Made by a program: the position numbers and the translations under genes. DNA of 64,000 bases from Struthio camelus (lineage: Eukaryota; Chordata; Aves; Struthioniformes; Struthionidae), in assembly GCF_040807025.1 (NCBI RefSeq), contig NC_090947.1, positions 4,836,001-4,900,000 of the forward strand. The letters are read 5' to 3'. The notes beneath the pieces were generated by a model. It was not told the DNA's origin, ran no database searches, and saw nothing but the letters and a program-made list of their open reading frames with translations. Below are positions 46,961-59,700 of this stretch, one piece after another. Position 1 is the stretch's first letter. Each line of letters opens with the position of its first letter.

Positions 46961-48779
46961 TAATTACGTGATGATAGAGCTCACCAGTCCCTCCCCCTTC
47001 CAAGCTCATCCTTGCTAAAGATGCTCTGCTTGGGATAAAATACCCTTTCGGTGAATCAAAGCACCAGCCTGAATCAACAAGGAAGGGCAGAAGATGTGGC
47101 CCCCTTTGAAAGGCATAATAAAATATTCCCCTGAACGCTGAACAGTTCCTAAACTGGTGGGCCTTTTGGTAAATGCCATCTAAAGGACTAATTCAGCAGG
47201 TTAATTTAATTCAGAAAGGGGAGGAATAACATTATAGAAGGCTCAATACAGGAAGAAATATAATTAAAAGCCAAAGAAACATAGATGCCTTTAAAAGAAA
47301 TGGCATATTTAGCATCATTACTTCTTGGGTTAGATGTAATGATCAACGGCCAGAGAAATATCTTCGGTTGTCCCAAGCAAGCCATCCTTCAAATTTGTTT
47401 TTTTTTTGTTCTTCAATCCATATGGTTTTGCAGGTATACCTTTCTACCTTAATGATCTGAATACAATTTACTGATTTATTTAAAAGAGCAAATCTTTAAG
47501 CACATTAAGCTACTACTTCCTAGCTCTTAGCACTACTACGGTATGTTTAACATGTCAACGTGGAGCAAGTTTCATTCATAAGCCTCAATATGTTTGACGG
47601 GATAACAGGGCCGGATTCAGATCTGGTGTCACCAGCTGAGGCTCTGTTCATGTGAAATGAAACTATGCCTTCTTTAAGTGAGTTTCTTTCTGAGGAAAGC
47701 CTTCAAAATCCACAACAGACTGGAAGGAACAAGAAGTTCCCTCCTACTCCTTCCAATTTCAACAAGTCGGGTTTTTTTCCCTTCTCATTCATAAGCATCG
47801 CAGCTATTAATAAAATTGCTGAATGAGAACGGTTAACCCCTCAAAACTGCCACATACCTTATGCTTTGCAAGCCGCATGACAACAGTCAAAACAGAAATC
47901 AGCCTTTCAATACATCAGCACATAACGCTGTCTGCAGTTTAAAAAAAGAAAAAAAAGAAAAAAAAAGAAAGACGACATCATATCAGCTGCAGACAGATGA
48001 GTCACTAGAAAGCTTGAGGCAAGCAGACCTAAAGTCACCTCCAGCCGGCAAAACATTTCCTGCCCTTAATAAAAAGTGGTGGAGAAGTCTGTCAATGAAG
48101 CGAAATGCCTGGCAAACAGATGCGTGGCGTGATGGAGCTGAACTTCCCCCTTCTCCTCTCTGGCCAAGAGGGGACAGGGGACAAAGAGCAGAGGAGGAAG
48201 GGGAAAAAGGACTTGCGCTCTAGCTGGCCCCGATTTGGTAGAACAACAAGATTTGCCCTGGAGCAAAGGCAGGCAAAAACAGCCCTCTCAAGGGAAAAAA
48301 CACTGCATGAGGGTCCAGAAAGCTAGAAGGTAACAAAAGCTTTGGCTGGATTTCATGCTCTTTTCTGTTTTACCGAGGAAAGTTGACTTCTTGCTTCCCA
48401 CCTCTAAACGCACCACTCAAGCCCAAGGCTTTGCGCCAGCAAACACAAACACGTAGCAAGGTGATCGGATATATTACAGCAGGCGCTGCCGGAGGGCTTT
48501 GCAGCAGGATTTGGGCACGCGTTTGGAGCTCCTTCTGCCTTCAACTGAAGGGCTAGGGTCCAGCTCTTAATGTAAACACCTTCCCCTCTCTCTCCCTGGC
48601 CCCTCTGTGAGCAAACCAGCAAAAGACAGAGTGTCCAGTTTTCCGGTCCCGTAGGGCCTCTAGTAGAAAGCAGTGCAAAGGAGAGGGAGAGCTGGTCTCC
48701 CTGGCCAGGCTACCTTCCCCATGCACTTCGCAGACCCTCCTTCGAAATTTTAAAGGAAAAGGGCCTGCACAGCCCCAGG
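46961..48779. other. Unique non-coding stretch with poly-purine tract
   Basis: A run of A with G interruptions lies at about 47941-47971. A short poly-T run occurs near 47398-47408. No known repeat, RNA or exon was recognised. Confidence 0.45.
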
Positions 48780-49500
48780 CATGCCCTTGGCTTTCGAGGC
48801 TGCTGTTAGGCCCCCGACCCTTCCCGTCCTGCCCGTTCCCAGCAGGTCTGCAACCTAAGCACCGTCTCTGCTCTGCAGCTGTGCCCCAGAGCTGCAGGCT
48901 TGCCGCAAGATGCTTTCTGGGTGGAGCAGGTAGGGCACTGCTCCCAGCCGATGGAAAAACATCTCCGAAGGGTTGGCTTGCTCCTTTTCCAATAGATCCA
49001 CACCCATCGCAAGCGCTTTTCAGCCTGGGGAAAGGGGGAGGGGGGCAGAGGGATTCCCAGGCTTATATCTGAGCAGTGTGCTTGGGTGAGAACAGAAACG
49101 CGAACACCTGCGCTGCACCGAGGTGAGCCCTCCGGCTGAAACGCACGTTTGAAGGCTTCTCCTTGGCTAGCACGCGGGGCTGAGGTATAAGCTTGAATCT
49201 CTCTTGGGCTTTTGACAAGAAAGTTATTTCCTCCGGGCAGCTTGCTAGGATCAGAAACAGCATTTACTGCCTTAACTACCAGGCCAGCTGCAGAGGGGAG
49301 GCTGTCAGTGAAGACCATCTTCAGAGACAAGTCGGGGGCTATTCGAGGTGCCGGACCCAGGCTACAGCGCACCCAGGCTGGGCAAAAGCAGCCTGAGGCA
49401 GCGACCTTGCCGCCTGGGAAAGAACAAGAGGGCCAAGTTATGAACGGAAAGAGAGTCTTGCATTTCAAGTACTGAGCTGTGGATGACCACGAAGCTCGCG
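48780..49500. promoter_or_regulatory. GC-rich, CpG-moderate patch
   Basis: The GC content is higher than in the flanks and CpG is moderately frequent, for example 'cacgcggggctgagg' and 'gacaagtcgggggctattcg'. The composition explains why long stop-free frames exist here. No GC box or TATA box stands out. Confidence 0.25.
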
Positions 49501-49564
49501 ACACAGGGAGGCACTTTTCTCCCCAGCAGATGATTCTCAACTCAAGAAAGCCAGATCCGACCAT
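48806..49564 (-). other. Longest ATG open frame in the window (252 codons), probably chance
   Basis: On the minus strand an ATG at 49564 opens a 252-codon frame to a stop at 48806; the frame extends nine codons upstream to a GTG. The protein would begin MVGSGFLELRIICWGEKCLP and is rich in Ser, Pro, Cys and Trp. It has no domain, signal peptide, transmembrane segment or repeat that I recognise. The region is GC-rich, which lowers stop frequency; a rough estimate puts a frame this long within reach of chance in 64 kb on six frames. No splice, promoter or poly-A evidence ties it to a transcript. It could be an unknown single-exon gene, but I doubt it. Confidence 0.12.
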
Positions 49565-49591
49565 TGGCTTTAGACAATCCAATCTGAGCAC

Positions 49592-52520
49592 TTGCCCTAA
49601 GCAAGTGTCAAGGGCCTCTTTTGGTAATAACCCTCAAACGGTGGGTTAGCTCTGGTCCAGGCTGGGTCCCCTATCTGACCGCATGCAAGTCACTCGTCCC
49701 ACCTGGAAAACATGGCAGAAAGCTTCTTTATCACCCAGAGCTGAGGGGACAAGAGGAATAAAATTAATGACAGCGAGGGATCGAGAGAGTCAGAAATTTG
49801 AGAATAGTATGGCACCCGTTTACCCTCAGTAGGAGGAATGAAAAGCTCACCTCTAAACCCAAACCTTTATTTAGGAAGAGGAGCCCTATTTTGCTCTTGC
49901 ACCCCCTCCCCTTTTTTATTTCTGATTCATTACTTCCCAAAATCAGACCCGCTGATTGCCCATAGGCACCATGCAAGCATGTATCAAGACATAGCTCCTG
50001 AATACTGGAGACCTTAAAACACCCATGCACAACAGAAAGCCTACGAGCTGTCCGATACCAAACAACTGGAGAGCATTCATTTGTGAAAGTACCAGCCCCA
50101 CAGGTACCAGATATGTCCCATTTTCAAGCCTAGCCGACAGCAGCAAATGAATAAGGGCCATGCTGATAGAGCAAGAGATTTCACTTTTGTTTGCTGCTAA
50201 CTGTAGCAGTAGCAGCATTGAGAAATTCCGGTGGTTCGGCTTGAAAACTCTCATACTACGTTCACCCACCCTCTATCTGAGCCACCATCCTCTGATACAG
50301 TCCAGTTTCCTCCTTCTCAAATATCTCCGGAAATTTTGCTGGTGCTGCCAGTTTTGTCACCTTAGCCAAATAGCCTTTCATACTTCTGTTATTCAGGCAC
50401 ATAACCCTATCTCCAAAAGGCCCATTGCAGGCGCTTTCCTTCTGTCCAAGGAAAACAAAAGCGCCTTTGACCCTGGCAGTTATCGTTGATGAGCCCGGCA
50501 GCTTGCTCTCGCCCAGCTTTCCCACCGAGGGCTTGTGCTTCGCCGCTCCCCGACTCGCCGGGCGTTCCCCCCCGAGGGGGCAAGTAACCAGCCTTAAACC
50601 TGGAAACGGCCTCCTGCAATAGTGTAAACTTAATTATTTTTTGGTCACCAAACTATCCCCCAGCTAAATTTTTCTAATAACGAACCACAGCGTCCTAAAG
50701 CCTTTTAGCTGAGTGGGATAAAACGGCCCAAATCAATTTCCTTTACGGACATCTGTAAAACGTTGCGGTTTTTAGGACTTGGTAGGTGGCTTTTTCTTTT
50801 TTTTTTTCTTTTTCTTTTTTCCTTCATTTGGTGGTCCTGAATAACTGAGCATGGGACATCCACTTTCTGTTCCTTCGGCGGGGGGCCTGAGCACGCAGCA
50901 GCACAAGGGATAGCTCAGGCTCCACCTAAGGCGAGAAATCACTGCGTACCATCTCCAACAAGCACCGCTGATCTCCCCCCCCCCCCACAACTTTTCAGGT
51001 GCTAAGTTTCAGAGGAGGGAAAAAAAAAAAAAGCCTTTTTCTGCAGAAAGAAGCAGCAGCCCAGAGGTATGTTTAGTCCTAACCTCCAATTTTCTGAGGA
51101 AAAACAGCACATATTAAACTTTTTTTTTTTTTCCAAATCAGTCTTAGCAGTTCCTGTGTCAGTCCCTCCACCAGCTGAAGAGGGGAGAAGACTCCCCGTC
51201 TTAACCCAATCGTTTGCACAGCAGAAGGATAGCCCTATCCTAAGGGTTAGCAGCAGGGATACACATATCACCTAACATCTCTTTCCAATAACATAAACAG
51301 CTTACGAGCTGTGATTGTCAGACCTGCATAATTTCAATAGCATCTCAAAGAAATGATGTAGAGGAAGAGAGACAGGGAACACTAATGGCGTATAATTTTA
51401 AGTATAGATGCAAGTGCTTTATTGAATACTGGAAGCCAAATGCTCTAAAGCTGGTGGAGTTTTGCCAAGCAAGAATTTGGCTCTGCAGGTCCCTTTGTCC
51501 ATTTATTATGTGTCTTTAAGTCTTATTCCAGCCCTCGCTTTAAGATATTTTGGATGCTTAAGCAGGTTTAAGATAGTGATGCCTCTACTAAATATTTATG
51601 AAGCGAGGCCATTAGAGTTTCAAGAAATTTGCATGCTGGTCCCCATCCAGCAAAACACTTGAGCAGAATTTAACTTCTGAATAAACTGGTAGTCCCCCCG
51701 ATTCACTTCCGTGCACGTGGCTGTACTTCTGCCCGTGCTAAAGAGTTAACTGCGTTCATTGCACAGACACTCTGCATCCTGCAAAACTAAACTCTCCAAT
51801 TACCGAGGAGGGAAAAAGCCACAAATACACTGAAAGGAAGCAAGCCCCAATTTCATTTGCTGACAATCACAAATGTAAAAGTCAGTCCTTCTTCCTTCAC
51901 CCACTGTTATTTACATTAGCCGATTCTTCCCTTTCTATAGCTCCATCAAGCCATTAATTCTCCTAGTCTGACTAGATAATGAGCTCCCAGCAAGTGATGT
52001 ATATTTAAAACACCTTCAAAGAGCCTCGCTGTAAACAGGACGCAAGCAAAGATACTGTATTCGATCCACTTGCCTGTTTAGGAAACTGCAGAGCAAACCC
52101 AGGTTTTTATGTGCCTACTCAAGATAAAACTCATGCTGAAAAATAACAGACTGTCAGCTCGGTTATTTTGAACATCGTGTGTAACAATAACAGCGACAGA
52201 TATCTCGATTAAAGCAAAGAGACAGTTTACAATTGGCGTCCCTGCCGCGAAGGGCTGAGAGAGACATTGCCCACATGACAAGGTTTTATCTTCCCACTCA
52301 TCCACCCCTCGTATTTGCCGCTGGAGCTTCGGATTGATGCCGAATGTATGAAGTCATCAGTATCCTACACATGCCTTTTTGATGTGAAAGCCCTTGGATT
52401 TCCTCTCATTTTTGTCCCAGCCAGTAAGACCACTATTTGCAACAAGCCAGGTATGATTCTCGAAAATGATTCTCAACAGCAAATTTCAAGAACCTTTAGA
52501 AATACAAGCAGGGTCAAAAA
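49592..52520. other. Unique stretch with homopolymer tracts
   Basis: It contains a T-rich tract at about 50791-50820, twelve C at 50975-50986, poly-A at about 51020-51032 and poly-T at about 51119-51132. The last two face each other 87 bases apart. A brief CpG cluster lies at 50480-50580. No gene is recognised. Confidence 0.45.
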
Positions 52521-52559
52521 GACTTTTCTGGAGCAAGAGGATCAGACTTTTCTGGAGCA
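52521..52559 (+). repeat. Short direct duplication, 24-bp period
   Basis: gacttttctggagca occurs identically at 52521-52535 and 52545-52559. Confidence 0.85.
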
Positions 52560-52824
52560 TACGGGCCCGTGGCTCTGAACGTAGTTGAAGCCTGACCGTA
52601 ACAAATATCAACAGATGATCTTTAAGAATACGATCAGCCCTCTGTAGTCTGTGAAAGAAATGGAGTGCAGTTTCACCTCCTGAACCACGTAGACAACCAT
52701 GTTAGACGTACTGCAAAGTACATAAACAGATTTAGTGCTGCAGAACAGGAATTGCCCTGGGTCAGGAATGGCATCGGATATTTCCTAAATCCCATCCTTT
52801 CCTCAGGACTTTGGCATCTAACTG

Positions 52825-52895
52825 TAAATTGCTGCTGCTCAGTGGTTAGGGCAGCGACTCAGAGTCAGAAAGGGTTTGGGCGCAGGCCCCTAAGC
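52825..52895 (+). mobile_element. tRNA-derived SINE scrap (MIR-like head)
   Basis: The words 'ctcagtggttagggcagcga', 'ctcagagtcag' and 'ggtttgggcgcaggccc' follow the order of tRNA-derived SINE heads (agtggttagagcac, actcaggagtcag, gggttcgaatccc). The A-box region is well kept and the B-box is decayed. No cloverleaf forms. Confidence 0.45.
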
Positions 52896-55800
52896 TTGTG
52901 AATAATTTGACACGGAAGGGACTTCTCCTTCCCACCAGCTACATTTTGCAAGCCAGCAGCTAAACACATTCATGAGGGGCACAGGGGGAGATGTGCTGGG
53001 TTCAACTCCCCTTGATGGGAGCTGCACTGAAGCACATTGCATCCTTCGAGCACGCTACAACCATAAACATTTGGCTAGGAGGAGATGCTCTGTGTCCTTG
53101 GTTAAACAGAGCCCTGAGCTCTGCTAGGCATCCATCCATCCTGACTGCCCTGGTGTCCTCCGGGTACCCTGTGCACAGGATAAACCCAGGGAAACCTAGT
53201 TTATGGATCCTGACTCAGGATGAGGAATAAAGTAAGGACTGAAATGTCCAGCTCTGTCCAGACCACAGGCACACCTGCCTACCTAGCAGCAGGGTTGGGG
53301 GTGGTTGGTGGAGTCAGCCTGTGTTTGTCTCTGGGAGCTGTGCCAGCTTCAACAGCTCTCACCTTTGCCTGCCTCTAGTCAATGAATGACCCCCTCGGCT
53401 TCTGACAGCCCAGTTGGATCTTGGGGCTGCCTGGTACACAGCATTACTGAATTGGTGAGATTCTTCTTCCAGGGTTATTTTATAGCCTAGAGCAGTTTAT
53501 TGACCCAACGGACCAAGCTGAGTTACCAAACTGGCATGCAGGGTCAGAAACAAGCAGGTAAAGGGAAGGGACGCTGGGGATGCTTTAGGCCACTATCACG
53601 CTGCTGGGGAAAGGACAAGCAGATCTGCTTCTGGGACGGGACAGCAGCTGAGGAGCCCTTTTGGATTCAGGCACTTCCAGTCTTTTCTGGACTAATTCTC
53701 TCATTTTGAACTAGGGAAGCTCTAGTAGACTCACCTAGATGTTGCTCAGTCAAATTACTCATAATTAACATTGAATCCTTCCCTGTGACAGTGCCTCTAT
53801 GACAGCCTTTCAGAGCCAGGTTTCTCTAAAAATCCGACCAATTTGCCAGTACCACTCAGCTGATGAGTTGCTCAAAGCTGAATGCATGTTGCTAAGGGCC
53901 ATCAAAACAGCAGCTGCAGCTTCCTGGTGTCAAAAACCAGTGCTTCAGGACATCAAGCCTACCATTTAATTACTGGTTGTTTATCTGTCATACAAATTGT
54001 GTTTATTACAGAAGCAGAGTGAAGAAGCTTTCTGTACGGATATATCAGAAAGGTGTGTGTGGGGGGGTATTGATCCTTACAGGTTTTGCAGCACAGGGGT
54101 CTCTCTGTATTAGGTCTCTATTGCTGCTTTAACCAACATGCTTGTAAATGCAAGGCTAATTCCAGGACACAAAATAGTTGTGGTTTAACCTACGACACAG
54201 CTCTAGGTAAACCACGGATGTTTGTGTCCCAGAGCAAGCATTTCCGGAGCGTCCAGACAATCCAGGAGAATGAGCTCGATTGAGCTGTCAGTCAGACTCA
54301 CAGACTCGTCTAGACGTACAACATGGTCTAGACGTACAACGTGAGCGTCAGCCCGTGGCAGGTGGACGGGACACACGTCCCAGGAGAACGTGGGTGGCAG
54401 CATGAGATAACGAAAGGGAACAGGGTTCGACAGAGAAGCAGATGTCTCGGCTTTGCGTTCGTCTAACCATTACCAGACGGTCATATGGGGATTTTATCCA
54501 GCAGGCAGTCCTTCTCCTTGGCCTTCCTCAGGGCCATGTCCTGCCACAAGCCTGCATACAATTCATCTGCTATCACGGTTCAAGACGCAGCAACACATGA
54601 CTATGAAAACAAACATGAATGGATCCTCACAGACTTGGGTATAAAGGATAATCTGGGGACAAGTGCAGCTTTTAAACATTTGTCCCGCTGCCATGCCACT
54701 GCCATGTGTGGGTTTATGACCCTTCTCAGTGACAGCTAAATTACCCTCAATTAGGTCTTGTTAGCTCTGACCTTCTAACTTGTTAGCTTTAAAAAAAACA
54801 TGGTCACTTAACTTACCTGAGAACTGGAGCCCCAACCCCTTGTTGGAGGATCTTCTCAGTCTTTGGGGACCAGAAAAACACCCTCTATAAATGTAGGTAG
54901 CCACGGCATGATAGGTTGGTCATTCATCTCTATCGAATTCCCAGGGGATGAGACAATGTTGGATTTTCAAAGGGATTAACACCAGCTCACATTACTTGAG
55001 GTTTCTCCAATCGCTGTCAAAAGTGAGGCAGCTGCAATGCCAGAGAACCACGTATCTTGCCCCAAATTCAAGTGGGGCAAATAGATCCAAGCAGTGCTAA
55101 AAGCTCAAACGGGGCAGACCTCAAACCATTGCTTAGCAGGAGTTGCTGGTCAAGATATAAACGAGCAACGAAACTTTCCTGGATCCTTCCAGCAAAGTAT
55201 CAATATGTCCAGCTGGACATCTGCCCAGACCACAGCGTTGTTCAAGCAGCACTGCCAGAGAGGTAAATGCCCCAGCAGTCTCCAGTCTACACTAACAAAC
55301 TTTCCCTAAAGCTTGAGTTTCCCAAAAGCTTTAATAAAAGTTATCTCTGCACCCAGTCATTAAAAAGAGGCAACACTGTGTCCACAACCAAAGGAAACAG
55401 CAAGTCCCTTGCTAGTTAAAAAAAAAAGTAATTACATAGCTTGTTTGTAAAAGCGTTCCCCTGCCAATAGAAACATGATTTTTAATATTATTTTTAAAGA
55501 GGCTGCTTTTTAATAACCACTCTATAAAATGAGCTGGGAATAAATACCCATTAAAATCGGACATAGAATTCAGTATTAAAGAAAAAAAACAAACATCCAA
55601 TGGGTTTGACTTGGTAAACTTTCTCTTATGTGTTCCTGGACACCCCAGAGAGTTGTCTCATTGCGCTGCCTTCGTTACAATGCTTTTAGCAACTCCCCTG
55701 CTCCACTAACACCCTGTTGTGTACATGCTTAAACTGGGAAGGCCAAACTCTCCAGTGATACTGAACCGGTGGCTTTTTGCCAACCGAGCTAGACCTTCAA

Positions 55801-56700
55801 CCTCCTCCTCGTTTTCCTTGTTTCTCCCCCCTCCTCTTGCTCATTCTCTTCTAAAAGGAAGGTAACATGAAACAGTCCTTATACAAAATAAACTCCTGGA
55901 AAAATAGGTCCCATCCTTCACAGGACTTCAAGCAGAATAGACTAGAGCGGAAATGCGAAAAGGAAAATGTCTAAAGAGAAAAACCACATTTTTGCACTCG
56001 CATGTCAAACAAATCTTTGCAACGGAAATACTACTTGTATTTGAGAATTCAGAAGCGAAGATAAATAAAAATAAAAATTATTCTTTAAAAAAATGTTATT
56101 TCTTTAACTAAGAGTCGAGATAGAAAAGGACAGAAGAAACTTCAGCCCTGCCACATGAGCAGCGCTCTCCTGGGATGTCTTAGAGTTCATATCCCTTGAG
56201 ACACTAGCTCAGACTGGAGGTGTGAGGGAGCCAAAGGGGAGAGCTGTTAAAACTCTACAAAGACATTTTTCTGGTATAAAAATAGATCTTTTTTAATGCT
56301 TTTTGTTCTGAAAACAAGTAAGAAAACTTTGTCATTTCAAGCCTTCCCAGGACTTTTTTTTTGAGCAGGTTCCCTAAGTTTTCATTGCAGGTATCAAAAA
56401 TAACGGGAGACGGAAATATTTTGATAAACAACTTTGCTGGAAGTTTTATAACTTAAAAAAATTGTCATAGAAAGTACTTTCACAGAGGCACCTTTTTGTG
56501 GAAAGCTCATGTGCGAAAATGAATGCGCTTTTTAAAACAATTTTTTGAACTGTCGCTACAGGATGAAAGCACCTCCTGTTTTTTTATAAAGAGAAATTTG
56601 TAAGCACAAGTTCTGGGGCCCATACAGGTGCACACACATAAGTGCATCCTCATCCCTGCCTTTTGCTCTGCACAACCCTGCCCGGTTGCATCTCGATGAC
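52896..56700. other. AT-rich unique stretch
   Basis: Near 53005 ggttcaactcc is an isolated exact B-box-like word without a matching A-box. A strong minus-strand donor TCTCAG/GTAAGTT lies at 54817/54816. A direct repeat at 54308-54340 is listed separately. The plus-strand donor-like GAGAG/GTAAATG near 55261 closes a 69-codon frame of no known family. Nothing else is supportable. Confidence 0.4.
54308..54340 (+). repeat. Tandem pair of 15-bp units with 18-bp period
   Basis: gtctagacgtacaac occurs at 54308-54322 and 54326-54340. Each copy contains the self-complementary core GTCTAGAC, and the first copy sits in the 10-bp palindrome CGTCTAGACG. Confidence 0.9.
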
Positions 56701-59700
56701 AGTTAGATTTTTAAGCAGGGGGAAAAGGATGATGTTGAAAATAAGGACAAGGTGAGCGCTGCATCAACACAGCAGCACAGCTGCTGCCTGGCCCATAGCA
56801 AAGCAGGAGTCAGATTTGCCAGCACGATACAGTGTAGACAGACCCAGAGCGTCCTACTGAGAAATGCAACCCGTTAGCCAGGATGTTGCTATGGTCACTA
56901 AAATACTGAGGTAGTGGCTCCAGCATTTCCACGGCTGCAGAGCCTGTGGCAGGGGCTGGAGTGCCCTTTCAGCACACCTGGGGCTGTAGGAGGAACCATG
57001 CCTCCTCTGAAGTATGCTTTCAGCTGTGCAAACAATTATGTTTCAGTTTGCTAGCTGAACTTGAAAACAAGGTATTTTGTTTCAGACCCATCCAAAAGGA
57101 TTTGAAAAATTTGAGTATTCCCAAAAAATAGAATTCAAAATCCCCCTTTTTTCGGTCCAACAAAACATTGCATTCAGTCCAAAAGTACAGTAAAATATCA
57201 TTTTAAATGCATGTTTTTAAGCCAGCAGCACTACCCTCCGCACACTACAAAAATATATGTGACAGAAGCAAAATAGCTGCATCTGAAAGGCTTGCAAATC
57301 AGCATTGCTTCAAGTACATAGCAGCTTCAGGAGGCACGAAAGATTGACAAAGGGCCACCTCTCAGCACGGAGAGGCTGGAGATCTTATGCCTACTCTGCC
57401 CAAGTGCCAACCTCAGTCTCCAAGGGTCTCTACTGCACCTCCACTTTCCCCATCCCTCCCCTTGCTACAAGAGCCTCAGCCACCGATAATTAGAGGACAA
57501 AACTCTACCTCAGCCACCCATCTGAGAAGCCTTGAGTCAGCTTGGTACAGACATACTTTTCCTGTCCCGAGTACTACAGTTTATGAGCTGATAGTGTGCT
57601 CACCAGCTTCACAGCTCAAGCATCTCAGGGTAGACACCAGTCCAGCCTAATTTGGCCATGGCCCGTATTCAGCAAGTGTGCCGCATTCACCTGTATAACA
57701 TTGCACATGAAAAAAACAGTCGCTGAAGAAGCCACCCCTGTTGAATTAGACTACACACCCCGCTTTGGAGAAGGGTCTTCACAAATACAGAGCTTGGACC
57801 CTGTCCAGAGTAGCAAAGCATTCATGGATTAACCATCAAGACCACGAAGCTACGCAAACATCTCAAACATAGTGTACTGCCACTTATTAAGATGCAGAGC
57901 CCTCTTCCTCTTCCCACTGAGGAAGGAGAGCATCTGGACCAGACTCATGCTGATGCCTCCATACCAGCCGAGGACACTGGGAGAGCAGAGGAGAAGAGCA
58001 GCTTGGTCACCCACTGAGAAGGCTCAGCACATGTGGAAGTTGGTCCAGAGCCAAGGAGAATCTTGGCTACGTTTACATTTAAGCTCTCTTTTTTCAGAGA
58101 CCAGGCACTGCTGATTTCAGTGGCTCCTGCCCTCTCCCTCTAGAGCATAAGAGCCAGGACAAAGGGTGCAGAGGAACATGCCCATTGACCTCCCCTCACG
58201 CATGGTCTCTTACTGCTACTTAAAGAGGCTCCCTCCACACGCTGTGTCCCTCACGCCAGATGATAGCGGTGATGTGGGTTCTTGCCTAGTGTTGCATGAG
58301 GTTCCTTCTCGCGCTCACTGAAACAATTTGAAAAGGAGCTTTTATTACAGCCCCTGAAGTGGTATAGTCTGGTCTGCGGAGGGGGAATGACATACAGAAG
58401 CCACATGAAAGCTAAACAGCAAAACATTAAGCTCTGGAAGGCCAGATGCAATAAGTGACTGTTATGCAAGAGAGCATCACTGCTTCCAGCCACACAAGAC
58501 ATCGTAAAATGAAATTTGCCACTCTCATCTTTACTAACAGTATCATTTCAAGAGAACCTGAAAAGTTATTTTGACTTATTAAAATTAACTTTCTAAGAAG
58601 CAGACATTTCCCCCCACTTCCTGCAAAGGCGGAAGAAATGATCAACAGCATTACTATTTGCACCATAGCCCCACATGAAACGCCAGCTAGGACTTGCACA
58701 GTACAGACTAGCCAGTGCCCTGAACAGCCTCAGCGCTTTGAGCTCAGTTTCGGGAACTCCCTTAGCGCCTGAAGAGCCCTGTGGAAGTCAGTGGGAGTCC
58801 ACGTGACTGAGATTTCATGGCAAGAGCAGGGCTTACGTAGACAGGGTAGATGAAAGATGACGGAACTAACAGAGGCACTTGTGTTTGCGTTGGCTGACAC
58901 AGCAAATGCCAGTTCTCATCCCCTGGGTACTGCTATCCTGGCCTGACTGTAGCAGTGCAACTCCTGCTACTATCAGGAATATAAGCCGGCATATAAGTCT
59001 CCTTAAAATAGTTTGCATATAAAGTGAAATTGGCATCCTTGGCATATAAAACTCTTTAATGAAGGACTGGTTTAAAAATGCTTGACTGTTGCCAAGAATA
59101 TTTCACCAAATCAGAATAGGCACTTGGCCAAGCTCTCACTGTTCCAGATGCATTAATGCTAGAGACTCCTTTTCTGAGAGGCTGCATGACTCAACCGTAA
59201 AAGCACGCTCCAGCCTTAGGCTCAGCGCAGAGGGTGGAGGAAATAGCCTGGTCCAACACGAAGACAAAGTCAGTGGGAGCCTGTGCATTGCTTTCAGTGG
59301 CCTTGGATCAGGACCTGGGTGTGTTTGTATTCCCAGCACACATTCATCTTTCTCACTGCTATCCGAGCATTGCCTAAGAAACCCAGAGACCTTCTCCAAA
59401 TCTTCCTCTGCCCTGTCTGAGCCTTATGTTTCACACCTCTTCCTTCCCATTCCCTTGGACTTTAGGTTGGCGATCAAAAAAAATGAACCTTTCTAGCCAA
59501 CAAGCAATGTATTTTTTCAGGTGTTTTCTCTTTTATAGCACAGACCATAACCCAAACCTAAAAATCACATTCAGAGCAGTCCCTGCAAACCTAAACCCAA
59601 CAGTCAGAATAAGACAGTTAAGAGAGTGAAAGTCAGTCAAAATGGCAAAGTTTTGCTGGAAAAGGCTTTTCCCCTACCGTTAAACAGATTTATAACAGGC

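Noticed and set aside
52995..53015. Exact Pol III B-box word GGTTCAACTCC, possible tRNA gene
   Set aside because: There is no A-box at the required distance and no cloverleaf stem pairing.
56719..56751. A 33-bp possible micro-exon (GEKDDVENKDK) between AAGCAG and a strong GTGAGC donor
   Set aside because: The acceptor has almost no pyrimidine tract, and 11 open codons carry no weight.
56890..56920. 'tgaggtagtggctccagc' resembling the start of let-7
   Set aside because: Only the first nine bases or so agree, and there is no complementary star arm nearby.
58427..58668. Minus-strand frame starting MVQIVMLLIISSAFAGSGG, which looks like a signal peptide
   Set aside because: The hydrophobic run coincides with the pyrimidine tract of an acceptor-like site (TTTCTTCCGCCTTTGCAG). 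The rest of the frame is featureless, so it is most likely chance.
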